64,000 bases of DNA from DATEOR01 sp035296905 (GTDB taxonomy: Bacteria > Actinomycetota > Thermoleophilia > Gaiellales > Gaiellaceae): contig DATHAA010000100.1 in the NCBI GenBank assembly GCA_035296905.1, positions 1 to 64,000 of the forward strand, read 5' to 3'. The position numbers and the translations under genes are program-made. This document shows, piece after piece, positions 45,285 to 52,682 of this stretch. The notes beneath the pieces are model-generated. The model was not told the DNA's origin. It saw only the letters and a list, made by a program, of their open reading frames with translations, and made no database searches. Within the stretch, counting starts at the first letter, position 1; each line of letters starts with the position of its first letter.

Positions 45285-45292
45285 AGCATACT
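45285..45292. promoter_or_regulatory. overlapping divergent -10 elements (M20 peptidase / rarA)
   Basis: In the 21-bp spacer, minus-strand TATGCT (45285-45290) is 6 nt before the peptidase ATG. Plus-strand CATACT (45287-45292) is 7 nt before the rarA GTG. The two hexamers overlap by 4 bp, as at lipA/cupin. Confidence 0.42.
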
Positions 45293-45299
45293 TCCCACC

Positions 45300-46544
45300 G
45301 TGAGCGATCTCTTCTCCGATGCAGCGCGCGGGCGCCTCGAAGACTTCGCGCCCCTCGCCACCCGGCTGCGGCCGCGGAGGCTCGATGACTTCGTCGGGCA
45401 GGAACAGGTCGTGGGGCCGGGCTCGGCGCTCGCTCTCGCGATTGCCGCGGACCGGATCGGCTCGGCGATCTTCTACGGCCCGCCCGGAAGCGGGAAGACC
45501 ACGCTGGCGCGCATCGTCGCCGAGACGACCGGGGCGGACTTCGAGGAGCTCTCCGCGGTCTCGGCCTCGGTCTCCGATGTCCGTGCTGTCCTCCAGCGCG
45601 CGACTGAGCGCCTGGGAACGAGCGGGACCCGCACGATCCTCTTCCTCGACGAGATCCACCGCTTCAACAAGGCCCAGCAGGACGCTCTTCTGCCTGCCGT
45701 CGAGTCCGGGCTCATCACGCTGATCGGCGCGACGACGGAGAACCCGTACTTCGAGGTCAACTCGGCCCTCCTCTCGCGCTCGCAGATCTACGAGCTCGAG
45801 CCTCTCTCGGACGAGGACTTGGAGGTCATTGTCCGCAGGGGAGCCGAGCACCTCGGCGTCGAGCTCTCGGGCGACCTCGTGATGCTCGTGGCCCGCCGGG
45901 CAGGCGGTGATGCCCGCGCCGCGCTCAACACCCTCGAACTGGCCGCCCAGACCGCCGGCGCCGAGCGCGTCGCAGTCGAGGAGCGCCACGTCGAGGACGC
46001 CGCGCGGCGCCGCCGGGTGGTCTATGACAAGGGCGGGGACGCTCACTACGACTTCACGTCGGCGTTCATCAAGGCGATCCGCGGCTCCGATCCCGACGCC
46101 GCTCTTTACTACCTCGCGTCCATGCTCGAAGGCGGCGAGGACCCCCGCTTCATCGCGCGGCGCCTGATCGTGCACGCCTCCGAGGACATCGGCATGGCCG
46201 ACTCCCGGGCGCTCCTGGTCGCGGTCGCGGCGGCGCACGCGGTCGAGCACGTCGGGTTGCCCGAAGCGCGGCTCAACCTTGCGCACGCGACGATCTACCT
46301 CGCGCAGGCACCGAAGTCGAACGCCGTGATCAAGGCGATCGGCGCGGCGTCCCAGGACGTACGCGAGCACGGCGCTCTACAGCCGCCAAAGGCGCTTCGC
46401 GACGCCCACTACCCGGGCGCGAAGAAGCTCGGCCATGGGCAGGGCTACGTCTATCCGCCCAACGACCCGTCCGGCTACGAGGTCGACTACCTCCCGGACG
46501 AGCTCAAGGGCCGCACGTACTACGAGCCCGAGGAAGACGCGTGA
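45300..46544 (+). CDS. rarA: replication-associated recombination protein A (MgsA/WRNIP1 type AAA ATPase)
   Basis: Predicted 414 residues. Walker A is GPPGSGKTTLARI, Walker B is ILFLDEIHRFNKAQQD, sensor 1 is GATTENPYFEVN, and the arginine-finger region is SALLSRSQIYEL. The C-terminal tetramerisation part is typical (HYDFTSAFIKAIRGSDPDAALYYLA, ASEDIGMAD, AIGAASQDV). It acts at stalled forks together with SSB and RecA. The start is GTG at 45300. The downstream hydrolase start overlaps its stop. Confidence 0.94.
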   Translation: MSDLFSDAARGRLEDFAPLATRLRPRRLDDFVGQEQVVGPGSALALAIAADRIGSAIFYGPPGSGKTTLARIVAETTGADFEELSAVSASVSDVRAVLQRATERLGTSGTRTILFLDEIHRFNKAQQDALLPAVESGLITLIGATTENPYFEVNSALLSRSQIYELEPLSDEDLEVIVRRGAEHLGVELSGDLVMLVARRAGGDARAALNTLELAAQTAGAERVAVEERHVEDAARRRRVVYDKGGDAHYDFTSAFIKAIRGSDPDAALYYLASMLEGGEDPRFIARRLIVHASEDIGMADSRALLVAVAAAHAVEHVGLPEARLNLAHATIYLAQAPKSNAVIKAIGAASQDVREHGALQPPKALRDAHYPGAKKLGHGQGYVYPPNDPSGYEVDYLPDELKGRTYYEPEEDA

Positions 46545-47311
46545 GGCTGAATACCTACGAGTGGGGGGATCCCGAGGCTCCGCTCGTCGTCTGCCTCCAC
46601 GGCGTCACAGGGCACGGGCTCCGCTTCCGCAAGCTCGCGGAAGAGCGGCTGGCCAACCGCTTCCACGTGGTCGCGGCGGACCTGCGCGGGCACGGGCACT
46701 CGACCTGGGAAGAGCCATGGGACATCGCCACCCACGTGGCCGACGTGCTCGAGACTTTCGACCGGCCCGCGTACTGGATCGGCCACAGCTTCGGCGGCCG
46801 GCTGACGATGCACGTCGCCGCGGAGCAGCCCGAGCTCGTCCAGCGGGCGGTCCTCCTGGACCCGGCCATCTTCATCCCCCCGTTCTGGGCGGACGACCTC
46901 GCCGCGGACGCCCGCAAGGAGGAGTCCTACGCGTCGGTGGACGAGGCGATCCAGACGCGCATCGTCCGCAGCGGCCTCGCGCATACTCCGCGCGAGATCC
47001 TCGAAGAGGAGGTCGCCGTCCACGGCGTCGAGCGGCCCAACGGACGCATCGGCTATCGCTATTCGGAGAACTGCGTCGGCGAAGCGTACATGGAGATGGC
47101 AACGCCTCCTCCGCCGTTCGACGCCCTGCGGATCCCGACGCTCGTCGTGGTCGGCTCTCTATCGAAGATCGTAGGGGCGGGCGAGGTCGAGCTCTACAAA
47201 CAAACACTCGGCGACCTCTTCACGCTCGAGGTCGTGCCCGGGGGGCACAGCGTCCTCTGGGACGCGTTCGAGGAGACCGCGGCGGCGGTCGACGCGTTCC
47301 TTGAGGCCTAG
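46541..47311 (+). CDS. alpha/beta hydrolase
   Basis: Predicted 256 residues. The nucleophile elbow is WIGHSFGGRL, the oxyanion HG is CLHGVTGHG, DLRGHGHST follows strand 4, and the catalytic His is in VPGGHSVLWDAFEE. No lid-domain feature identifies the substrate. The GTG overlaps the rarA stop as GTGA. The 3' end overlaps the arginase gene tail to tail by 4 nt. Confidence 0.92.
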   Translation: MRLNTYEWGDPEAPLVVCLHGVTGHGLRFRKLAEERLANRFHVVAADLRGHGHSTWEEPWDIATHVADVLETFDRPAYWIGHSFGGRLTMHVAAEQPELVQRAVLLDPAIFIPPFWADDLAADARKEESYASVDEAIQTRIVRSGLAHTPREILEEEVAVHGVERPNGRIGYRYSENCVGEAYMEMATPPPPFDALRIPTLVVVGSLSKIVGAGEVELYKQTLGDLFTLEVVPGGHSVLWDAFEETAAAVDAFLEA

Positions 47312-48207
47312 AGAATTCGTTCGCCGAGGGCGCTGGCAACCAGCTCGACGGCGAGCTGGGCGGTCGCGTTCTCGCGGTCGAGGATCGGGTTCACCTCGAC
47401 GACGTCCATCGAGCCGAGGAGGCCCGACTCCGCGACGAGCTCCATGGCCAGGTGCGCTTCCCGGTAGGACAGGCCGCCGCGCACGGGCGTCCCGACTCCG
47501 GGAGCGACGTCTGGTTCGACCACGTCCATGTCGAGGGAGACGTGGACGAACGCCGCGTCGGCCACGCGCTCGAGCGCCTCGCGGACGACAGGCTCCACGC
47601 CGTGCCGGTCCAGGTCGGTCATGGTGGAGACGGACACGCCGAGTCGGCGCACGAGCTCGCGCTCGCCCTCGTCGAGAGAGCGCACGCCGATCAGGAAAAC
47701 GTGCTCCGGCTTCACGGCCGGAAGCGGCCATGCATCGCTGCTGAAGGCGTCGTCTGCCAGCCCGAGTGCGACGGCGAGAGGCATCCCGTGGACGTTTCCG
47801 CTCGGCGTGGTCTCCGGTGTGTTCAGGTCGCCGTGGGCGTCGAACCAGAGCACTCCCCCGGCTCCGTGGGTCGCGGCGAGGCCGCCGAGCGTCCCGAGCG
47901 CGATCGAGTGGTCGCCGCCGAGGACAATGGGAACGGAGCCATCCTTGGCCACCGCCGCGACACGGCGCGCGACGCGCTCGCAGGCGTCCTTGATCTCGGT
48001 GAGAAAGCGGGCTCTCGGGTTCCCGGAGGCGGTCGCCTCCGGAACCACGGTCTCGACGTTGCCCCAGTCCGCACACTCGAACCCGAGGCGCGAGAGGCGG
48101 TCGTCCAGTCCCGCGTAGCGGATCGCGGAGGGTCCCATGTCCACGCCGCGGCGACCTGCGCCCAGGTCGAGCGCGCCGCCGATGACTGCGAGCTTTCGCT
48201 TGTGCAC
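47308..48207 (-). CDS. rocF: arginase (ureohydrolase family)
   Basis: Predicted 299 residues. The dimanganese motifs are GGDHSIALGT, WFDAHGDLNTPETTPSGNVHG and VSLDMDVVEPDVAPGVGTP. The C-terminus EVNPILDRENATAQLAVEL is characteristic of arginases rather than agmatinases. It hydrolyses arginine to ornithine and urea; formiminoglutamase-type activity cannot be excluded. The start is a GTG with TAGCTT 7 nt upstream. It is divergent from tRNA-Phe. Confidence 0.88.
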   Translation of the reverse strand: MHKRKLAVIGGALDLGAGRRGVDMGPSAIRYAGLDDRLSRLGFECADWGNVETVVPEATASGNPRARFLTEIKDACERVARRVAAVAKDGSVPIVLGGDHSIALGTLGGLAATHGAGGVLWFDAHGDLNTPETTPSGNVHGMPLAVALGLADDAFSSDAWPLPAVKPEHVFLIGVRSLDEGERELVRRLGVSVSTMTDLDRHGVEPVVREALERVADAAFVHVSLDMDVVEPDVAPGVGTPVRGGLSYREAHLAMELVAESGLLGSMDVVEVNPILDRENATAQLAVELVASALGERIL

Positions 48208-48214
48208 GGAGAGG

Positions 48215-48220
48215 AAGCTA
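48215..48220 (-). promoter_or_regulatory. candidate -10 of the arginase gene
   Basis: Minus-strand TAGCTT is 7 nt before the arginase GTG. No Shine-Dalgarno is seen between them. Confidence 0.42.
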
Positions 48221-48266
48221 ATCAGCCGCTGCCACGGAACGCGTCAAGAGGCGACGCGGCGTCCGA

Positions 48267-48272
48267 TACGCT
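48267..48272 (+). promoter_or_regulatory. candidate -10 of tRNA-Phe
   Basis: TACGCT lies 11 nt before the mature tRNA 5' end, giving a predicted 5' leader of about 4-5 nt. No good -35 is seen. Confidence 0.4.
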
Positions 48273-48283
48273 GTCCCCCGCGC

Positions 48284-48356
48284 GGCGAGGTAGCTCAGTT
48301 GGTAGAGCACACGGCTGAAAACCGTGGTGTCGCCGGTTCGATTCCGGCCCTCGCCA
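48284..48356 (+). tRNA. tRNA-Phe (GAA)
   Basis: A 73-nt cloverleaf. The acceptor stem GGCGAGG pairs with CCTCGCC and the discriminator is A. The D arm is GCTC AGTTGGTA GAGC, and the anticodon arm is CACGG-CTGAAAA-CCGTG with anticodon GAA. The variable loop has 5 nt and the T arm is GCCGG-TTCGATT-CCGGC. CCA is not encoded (CCT follows the discriminator). It is a single gene between arginase and the beta-propeller gene. Confidence 0.97.
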
Positions 48357-48483
48357 CCTGGGGTATCCGACCAACACCCCGAAAATCGGGTGGAGGAGAC
48401 CCGGAGTGACGAGTCGGGCCGCGGCGGAAGCAGCCGGACCCACCTCCCGGCGAGCTAGGAAGCCTCTTTTGTCGTGAGTTGGG

Positions 48484-49782
48484 CTAGTTGGCGAGCTGAG
48501 CTCCCGGCACGACGAGTGCCGGAAGGTCGTTTCCCCGGTAGCGATCGAGTTCGCCGCTGACTTTGCCCGAGCGAAGGTCGACTGCGACCGGCGACTGGCC
48601 GCCGCGCCAGACGTAGGCGTATGGCCCAGCTGTCTCGAGGAAGTAGATCGGCTCGTTTTCGAAGAGATGGAAGCGCTCGTGGCCGTCGAGGCCGTACCCC
48701 GTCAGGCCCATACCCCTCTCGTGGGTCGCGTCGGTCCAAGTAGTTCCATACGCGAGAAGCGTTCCCGCCGAGAAGGAGAACTGGCTTGCGTGCTCGTCGA
48801 GGATGCGTTTCGTCCACCGGCGAACGTCGATGAGCGCGAGCCCGGCTGGCGTCGTCTGCTCATCGCCCTTCGCCGTTAGGTGGGTGTCCTGGCCGAATAC
48901 GGCGACGAGATGTTCGCCAACCCACACCGCCCGTCTCTCCGGGCCCTCTGCCGTCTTCGCCTCCGCTGCGGGCTCAAGCCAGTTCCGTAGGCGGCCGAGG
49001 AGCGCGACGGCCTCGTGCACGTCGTGGTAGCCCACTCGTCCGCTGGCGAGATCGACCTCGACGACCGGCCCGGCCGCGGGAACGACGAGTGCGCGTGCTC
49101 CCGCGGGATCAACCGCGAGTGCTGGAAGCGTGAGGCGCTGGACGGAGCGTTGAGGGTCGATCGTCTCAAGCCCCGCCGGTACGTCGACAAGCGCGATCGA
49201 GCGTTGGTCGCCGGCACTGTCCACCAGGAGCAACCTCGCTGGGCCCATGCGGTCGATGGGCGCGAGCAGGAGAGCGAGACCTTCCTGCGTCCTGGCGAGC
49301 GCGACAAGCGTCCCCTCGATCGTTTCACGCGAGACGATTCGGCGCTCGAACGGATCGATGACGACGAGGGCGTGATTCCACGCGCCCCACTCGACGAGGG
49401 CGAGAATGCGCCGTTCCGTTGGCCAGGCGAGCGAGGTGACAGCCGGCTCCTCCGGCGGGCGGGTGAAGTCGCCCGGGAGCGGCAGGACCTTGTCGAGACG
49501 CATTCGGCCGATGTCGACGATGCGAATTTCGAGCGGCGCGGCGCCCGCCAGGGCGACTAAGGATTCGTCCGGCGAGAAGCTCCAAGCTCCGCCGTTGTGC
49601 CCGAGCTTCACCGCCTGTGAGGACGGCGCGAGCGAGGTCGGATTGAACCGGCGGAGAAGCGTGCTGTCCTCCTCTTGCCAGACGATGCCGAGCACCGTCC
49701 CTCGAGGCGCCGGGGAGAAATTAGGCCCGGCTTCCGGATCACCTGCGAGCGTGAGTGCGACCAGAGCAAGACCTAGCCTCAT
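48484..49782 (-). CDS. secreted beta-propeller-like hypothetical protein
   Basis: Predicted 432 residues. The signal peptide starts at an ATG at 49782 (MRLGLALVALTLA). Then come about six repeated strand blocks with YVTN/WD-like character (AWSFSPDESLVALAG, TSLAWPTERRILALVEW, HALVVIDPFERRIVSRETI, VVEVDLASGRVGYHDVHEA), consistent with a beta-propeller. No enzymatic motif is seen. An upstream in-frame extension is Ser/Pro/Arg-rich and unlike a protein N-terminus. The function is unknown. The 3' end lies 128 nt after the tRNA on the opposite strand. Confidence 0.75.
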   Translation of the reverse strand: MRLGLALVALTLAGDPEAGPNFSPAPRGTVLGIVWQEEDSTLLRRFNPTSLAPSSQAVKLGHNGGAWSFSPDESLVALAGAAPLEIRIVDIGRMRLDKVLPLPGDFTRPPEEPAVTSLAWPTERRILALVEWGAWNHALVVIDPFERRIVSRETIEGTLVALARTQEGLALLLAPIDRMGPARLLLVDSAGDQRSIALVDVPAGLETIDPQRSVQRLTLPALAVDPAGARALVVPAAGPVVEVDLASGRVGYHDVHEAVALLGRLRNWLEPAAEAKTAEGPERRAVWVGEHLVAVFGQDTHLTAKGDEQTTPAGLALIDVRRWTKRILDEHASQFSFSAGTLLAYGTTWTDATHERGMGLTGYGLDGHERFHLFENEPIYFLETAGPYAYVWRGGQSPVAVDLRSGKVSGELDRYRGNDLPALVVPGAQLAN

Positions 49783-49896
49783 TCCGGGTCCATTACGCCT
49801 ATGCGGTCCTTTCAGGTCCACCAGCTTGACAGCCGCTACTCGTTCCCTTCGCGACGCTGGCGGGACTTCCCGAGCGAGTCGCGCCGTATCGCAGGG

Positions 49897-50385
49897 GTGA
49901 GGGTTTCCGGCGCTCTTCGCATCGCTGTCGATTGCACTCGCGGCTTGTGGTGGTGACGACGGTCGTGAGCCTGCCGCCGAGGGACTTACTGCCGCACCGA
50001 CTTCGGCCACTCCCGTCCTTGCCCAGCCGCCGCACCTTGCGTGAGCTGCCGCGGCGAGTCGAACGTGATCACGTGCGACCCGGTCGGCCTAGCCGTCGGG
50101 TTGTCGGCCGGCCATTGCACTTAGAGGCATGGATCGGGGGGAAGCCGGTCGCGATGGCAATACGTCCCGACAGTGCGGAGCGTGAGGGGCAGGCAAGGTA
50201 CTTCGAGGGCGACCTCCACCCTGCTGGCCTCTCCTCGCCGGGGCCGCTGCACGTCATTCGCGACGGGCCGAACGACTACTGGGCGGGAGGCAATCCGGTG
50301 AGAGTTCCAGTCCGTCTTATCGCCCACTACCCGGACGGTAGTTCGGCGGAGATCACGGTGCAGACTGAGCTCAGGTTGGGGCTAA
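49897..50385 (+). pseudogene. decayed lipoprotein gene with several frameshifts
   Basis: Pieces of one protein lie in three frames in the right order. GTG AGG at 49897 is followed, after one extra G at 49901-49903, by FPALFASLSIALAACGGDDG, a lipoprotein signal peptide. A frame change near 50030-50044 leads to SCRGESNVITCDPVGLAVGL. Another near 50105-50115 leads to LEAWIGGKPVAMAIRPDS through VRVPVRLIAHYPDGSSAEITV. A last change near 50376 restores WG and a TAA at 50383-50385. This resembles a family of small lipoproteins with a C-rich CDRVGLAVWL motif in related genomes (from memory). It is no longer translatable as one protein. Confidence 0.7.
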
Positions 50386-50561
50386 GCCCCCGGCCGCCGA
50401 GACTTCGTGCTCTTTGGCACCGCAATCCACCGCTGAGTGCGTGAATTACGAGCTCGGCAGTGATCGGCGATTCGGCAGTCAGACAGGGCTTCCGATTTTG
50501 TTCGGACACACCCACCTTTCGCATTGACGCCGAGGACGCCGAGGACCCGTTCGTCCACGCG

Positions 50562-50603
50562 AAAAACGACGTCCGGGCCGGTGCTACCGCGCCGCGGACG
50601 TCG
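50562..50603 (-). terminator. Rho-independent terminator of the cofactor operon
   Basis: CGACGTCCG (50567-50575) pairs with CGGACGTCG (50595-50603) around a GC-rich loop. On the minus strand it is followed by TTTTT (50562-50566). It lies 15 nt after the methyltransferase stop and probably ends the long heme/cytochrome operon. Confidence 0.85.
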
Positions 50604-50617
50604 CTTGGTTCGGGATC

Positions 50618-51253
50618 CTAGACCTGGTCGGCCCGAGCGGCAAGGACGGCGACGCCGGCTCCGGCTGCGATCTCCTCGACGTCTTCGAAGCCGACCTCGC
50701 CGAGTCGCGCACGAAGCTTCTCGGGCGGGACCCAGATCGGCGTCTCGGCTCCGCGCGAGAACGCAAAGATGGCGCGGCCGCCTGGCGCGGTGACCCGGCC
50801 GAGCTCCTCGAAGAACGGGATCATGTTCTGAAGGACAACGAGGTCGAACGCCCCGTCGGGGAAGGGCAGGCTCGCGCCGTCAGCGATCTCGAAGGAGACT
50901 CGCCCGGCAAGCTCGGAGGGAAGAAGGCGCTGCGCCTCCTCGACCATCTCGGGCGCGAGATCGACGCCGACCACCTCGGCCTCCGGGAAACGCTTCGCCA
51001 CGACGCGAGCCGCCTCCCCGGTTCCCGTCCCGAGGTCGAGCGCCTTCCGCGGAGGCTCGTCGAGCCGGTCGAGGGCAGCGCCGAGCGGAACGAGGCCCTC
51101 CGGCCCGATGCGCCCTTCCCAGCTCGACGCCAGCAAGCCAAACTGGCGGCGCATTGGCCCGCGGAAGAGCCGCCAGAGAGCCGGCCGCGCTACGACCACC
51201 TGCGTGGTGAGGCGGGCGAACCGCCGTCCGGCTGCTTCCAGCCGCTGTCTCAC
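50618..51253 (-). CDS. class I SAM-dependent methyltransferase
   Basis: Predicted 211 residues. Motif I is ALDLGTGTGEAARVVA, the acidic end of strand 2 is VVGVDLAPEMVEEA, then ADGASLPFPDGAFDLVVLQNMIPFFEEL and the post-motif PGGRAIFAFS. This is the UbiE/Methyltransf_11 type. With UbiA and heme genes upstream, a quinone or tetrapyrrole methylation role is conceivable but unproven. The GTG at 51253 overlaps the upstream SAM hydroxide adenosyltransferase stop as GTGA. Last gene of the run before a terminator. Confidence 0.92.
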   Translation of the reverse strand: MRQRLEAAGRRFARLTTQVVVARPALWRLFRGPMRRQFGLLASSWEGRIGPEGLVPLGAALDRLDEPPRKALDLGTGTGEAARVVAKRFPEAEVVGVDLAPEMVEEAQRLLPSELAGRVSFEIADGASLPFPDGAFDLVVLQNMIPFFEELGRVTAPGGRAIFAFSRGAETPIWVPPEKLRARLGEVGFEDVEEIAAGAGVAVLAARADQV

Positions 51254-52059
51254 GCCGGCGTGAGGCGGAGCTCGTCTCCGACCCGAACGGAGAACATTCG
51301 CGCCGCGTCCCCGTGGTTGATGGCGAGAGAGATGTTCGCGTACGCGTCCTCGTAGAGCACGATGTCGCCCATGCGCGCGTCCGCGAAGGTGCGCGCGGCA
51401 ACGGCGAAGTAGCGCTCGAAGCCGACCTCGACCTCCACGCGCGCGCCGGGGTCGATTCCGACGCGGTTGAGATGCTCGGCGGTGAGGTTGAGCTGCACGT
51501 TGCCGTAGCGATCGACGTAGAGGACCGTTGCCCGGATGCGCGCTTCGCCGACCGACGGCTCGGGGACCTCGAGCCGGCGGAGCGCAGCCGGGTCCAGCCC
51601 AGGGCCGAGCTTCGAGAGCTCGACGCCGCTCGCGAGGTGTGCGGCGGCCGGAGAGAAGATGTCGCGGCCGTGGAAGGTGTGCGAGATGCGGTCGAGCATG
51701 TAGGCCTCGTCGGCGATCTCGACCGCCTCTGCCACACCGCCGAACCGGTCCGCGGCCACGAGCAGAAGCCCGTTGTCCGGCCCGACGTAGACGCGCTCGT
51801 CACCCCCTCGCAGGGCAATCGGCTTCCGCTCGCTGCCGACACCCGGATCCACGATCGCAACGTGTACGCCCGTGGGCATGTACGGGAGCGTGCTCGCGAG
51901 GACGAGCGCGCCCTGAAGCACGTGCTGGGGCGGGATCCCGTGCGTGATGTCGATCACCTCGACATCCGGCGCGATGCGCTTGATCACGCCGCGACACGTG
52001 CCCGCGAAGTCGTCCTCGAGCCCGAAGTCGGTCAGGAGGGTGATGAACTGGCGTGCGAT
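51250..52059 (-). CDS. SAM hydroxide adenosyltransferase (DUF62/SAM hydrolase family), non-standard start
   Basis: Family hydrolysing SAM to adenosine and methionine, related to fluorinase/chlorinase. Motifs are ITLLTDFG (ribose-binding Asp), VIDITHGIPPQHVLQGA, VHVAIVDPGVGSERKPI, YVGPDNGLLL, FHGRDIFSPAAAHLA and YVDRYGNVQLNL. The frame is open from 52065 but has no ATG/GTG/TTG before a GTG at 51987, which would delete the essential ITLLTDFG strand. Two candidates exist: ATC at 52059 (then ARQFITLLTDFG, 269 residues, the perfect family N-terminus) or CTG at 52035, overlapping the hemD stop as CTGA but dropping ITL. The identity is firm; the start is not. Confidence 0.88.
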   Translation of the reverse strand: MARQFITLLTDFGLEDDFAGTCRGVIKRIAPDVEVIDITHGIPPQHVLQGALVLASTLPYMPTGVHVAIVDPGVGSERKPIALRGGDERVYVGPDNGLLLVAADRFGGVAEAVEIADEAYMLDRISHTFHGRDIFSPAAAHLASGVELSKLGPGLDPAALRRLEVPEPSVGEARIRATVLYVDRYGNVQLNLTAEHLNRVGIDPGARVEVEVGFERYFAVAARTFADARMGDIVLYEDAYANISLAINHGDAARMFSVRVGDELRLTPA

Positions 52060-52682
52060 GCGGCGAGCTTAACGGCTGCGACGAGACCGTCGAGGTCATG
52101 GCTCTCGGCTTCCGCGACGACCTCGAAACCGCCGGCGCGCGCCTCCGCCGACGTAACCGGCCCGATGCTCACGCAGGCGAGATCCGTCCGCAACGCGGCA
52201 AGGGCACGCGCGGCCGAGGCAGAGGCAAGGACGACCAGGTCGGCGTCGGGGAACGACTCGACCTGCACCACGACGGTGCGGTACAGCGGGACGAGCTCGG
52301 CGCCGAGCTCGCGGACGAGCACGTCACGGGCGTCTTCGGCGGCGGCGTGCAAGACGCGGCCATGAGGCTTCGGAAGCTCCTCGGCCAGTCCCTCCTGGGT
52401 CGAGCGCTCGGCGACAAAGGCCGGCTCGATGCCGTGCGCTTTGAGCGCCTCCGCGGTCCCCGGTCCAATCGCCGCGAACTGATTGGGCCGGCCGTCGAGT
52501 CGCCGCAGTAGCGGCTCGACGGCGTTCCGGCTCGTGACGAGGACCCAGTCGTAGCGCTCGGCGTCGAGCGGTGGCCCGTCGATCTCCTCGACGCCGATGA
52601 GCGGCGCGACTACGACCTCGAAGCCGGCCGTGCGCAAGCGCTCGGCCAGGCGCTCGTCCGTTCCAGTGACCGCGACTCTCAG
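52032..52682 (-). CDS. hemD: uroporphyrinogen-III synthase, probable CTG start
   Basis: Predicted 216 residues. HemD proteins share little identity; recognisable features are the N-terminal RVAVTGTDERLAERLRTAGFEVVVAPLI, YDWVLVTSRNAVEPLL, FAAIGPGTAEALKAHGI, VVLASASAARAL and CVSIGPVTSAEARAGGFEVV. It closes hydroxymethylbilane to uroporphyrinogen III. The expected N-terminus coincides with a CTG at 52682 that overlaps the hemC stop as CTGA. There is no ATG/GTG/TTG nearby. A GTG 21 codons upstream adds an Arg-rich extension and a TTG at 52637 removes the first strand. hemA-hemC-hemD order supports the call. Confidence 0.87.
   Translation of the reverse strand: MRVAVTGTDERLAERLRTAGFEVVVAPLIGVEEIDGPPLDAERYDWVLVTSRNAVEPLLRRLDGRPNQFAAIGPGTAEALKAHGIEPAFVAERSTQEGLAEELPKPHGRVLHAAAEDARDVLVRELGAELVPLYRTVVVQVESFPDADLVVLASASAARALAALRTDLACVSIGPVTSAEARAGGFEVVAEAESHDLDGLVAAVKLAASHASSSPS

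Noticed and set aside
48360..48397. Mutually exclusive small hairpins directly after tRNA-Phe, considered as an attenuator or terminator
   Set aside because: Stems of about 5 bp with no T-run, and no downstream plus-strand gene that could be regulated.
50386..50561. Stretch between the decayed lipoprotein and the terminator, checked for a small gene or RNA
   Set aside because: No frame with a plausible start and coding pattern, and no tRNA-like or riboswitch-like fold was recognised.
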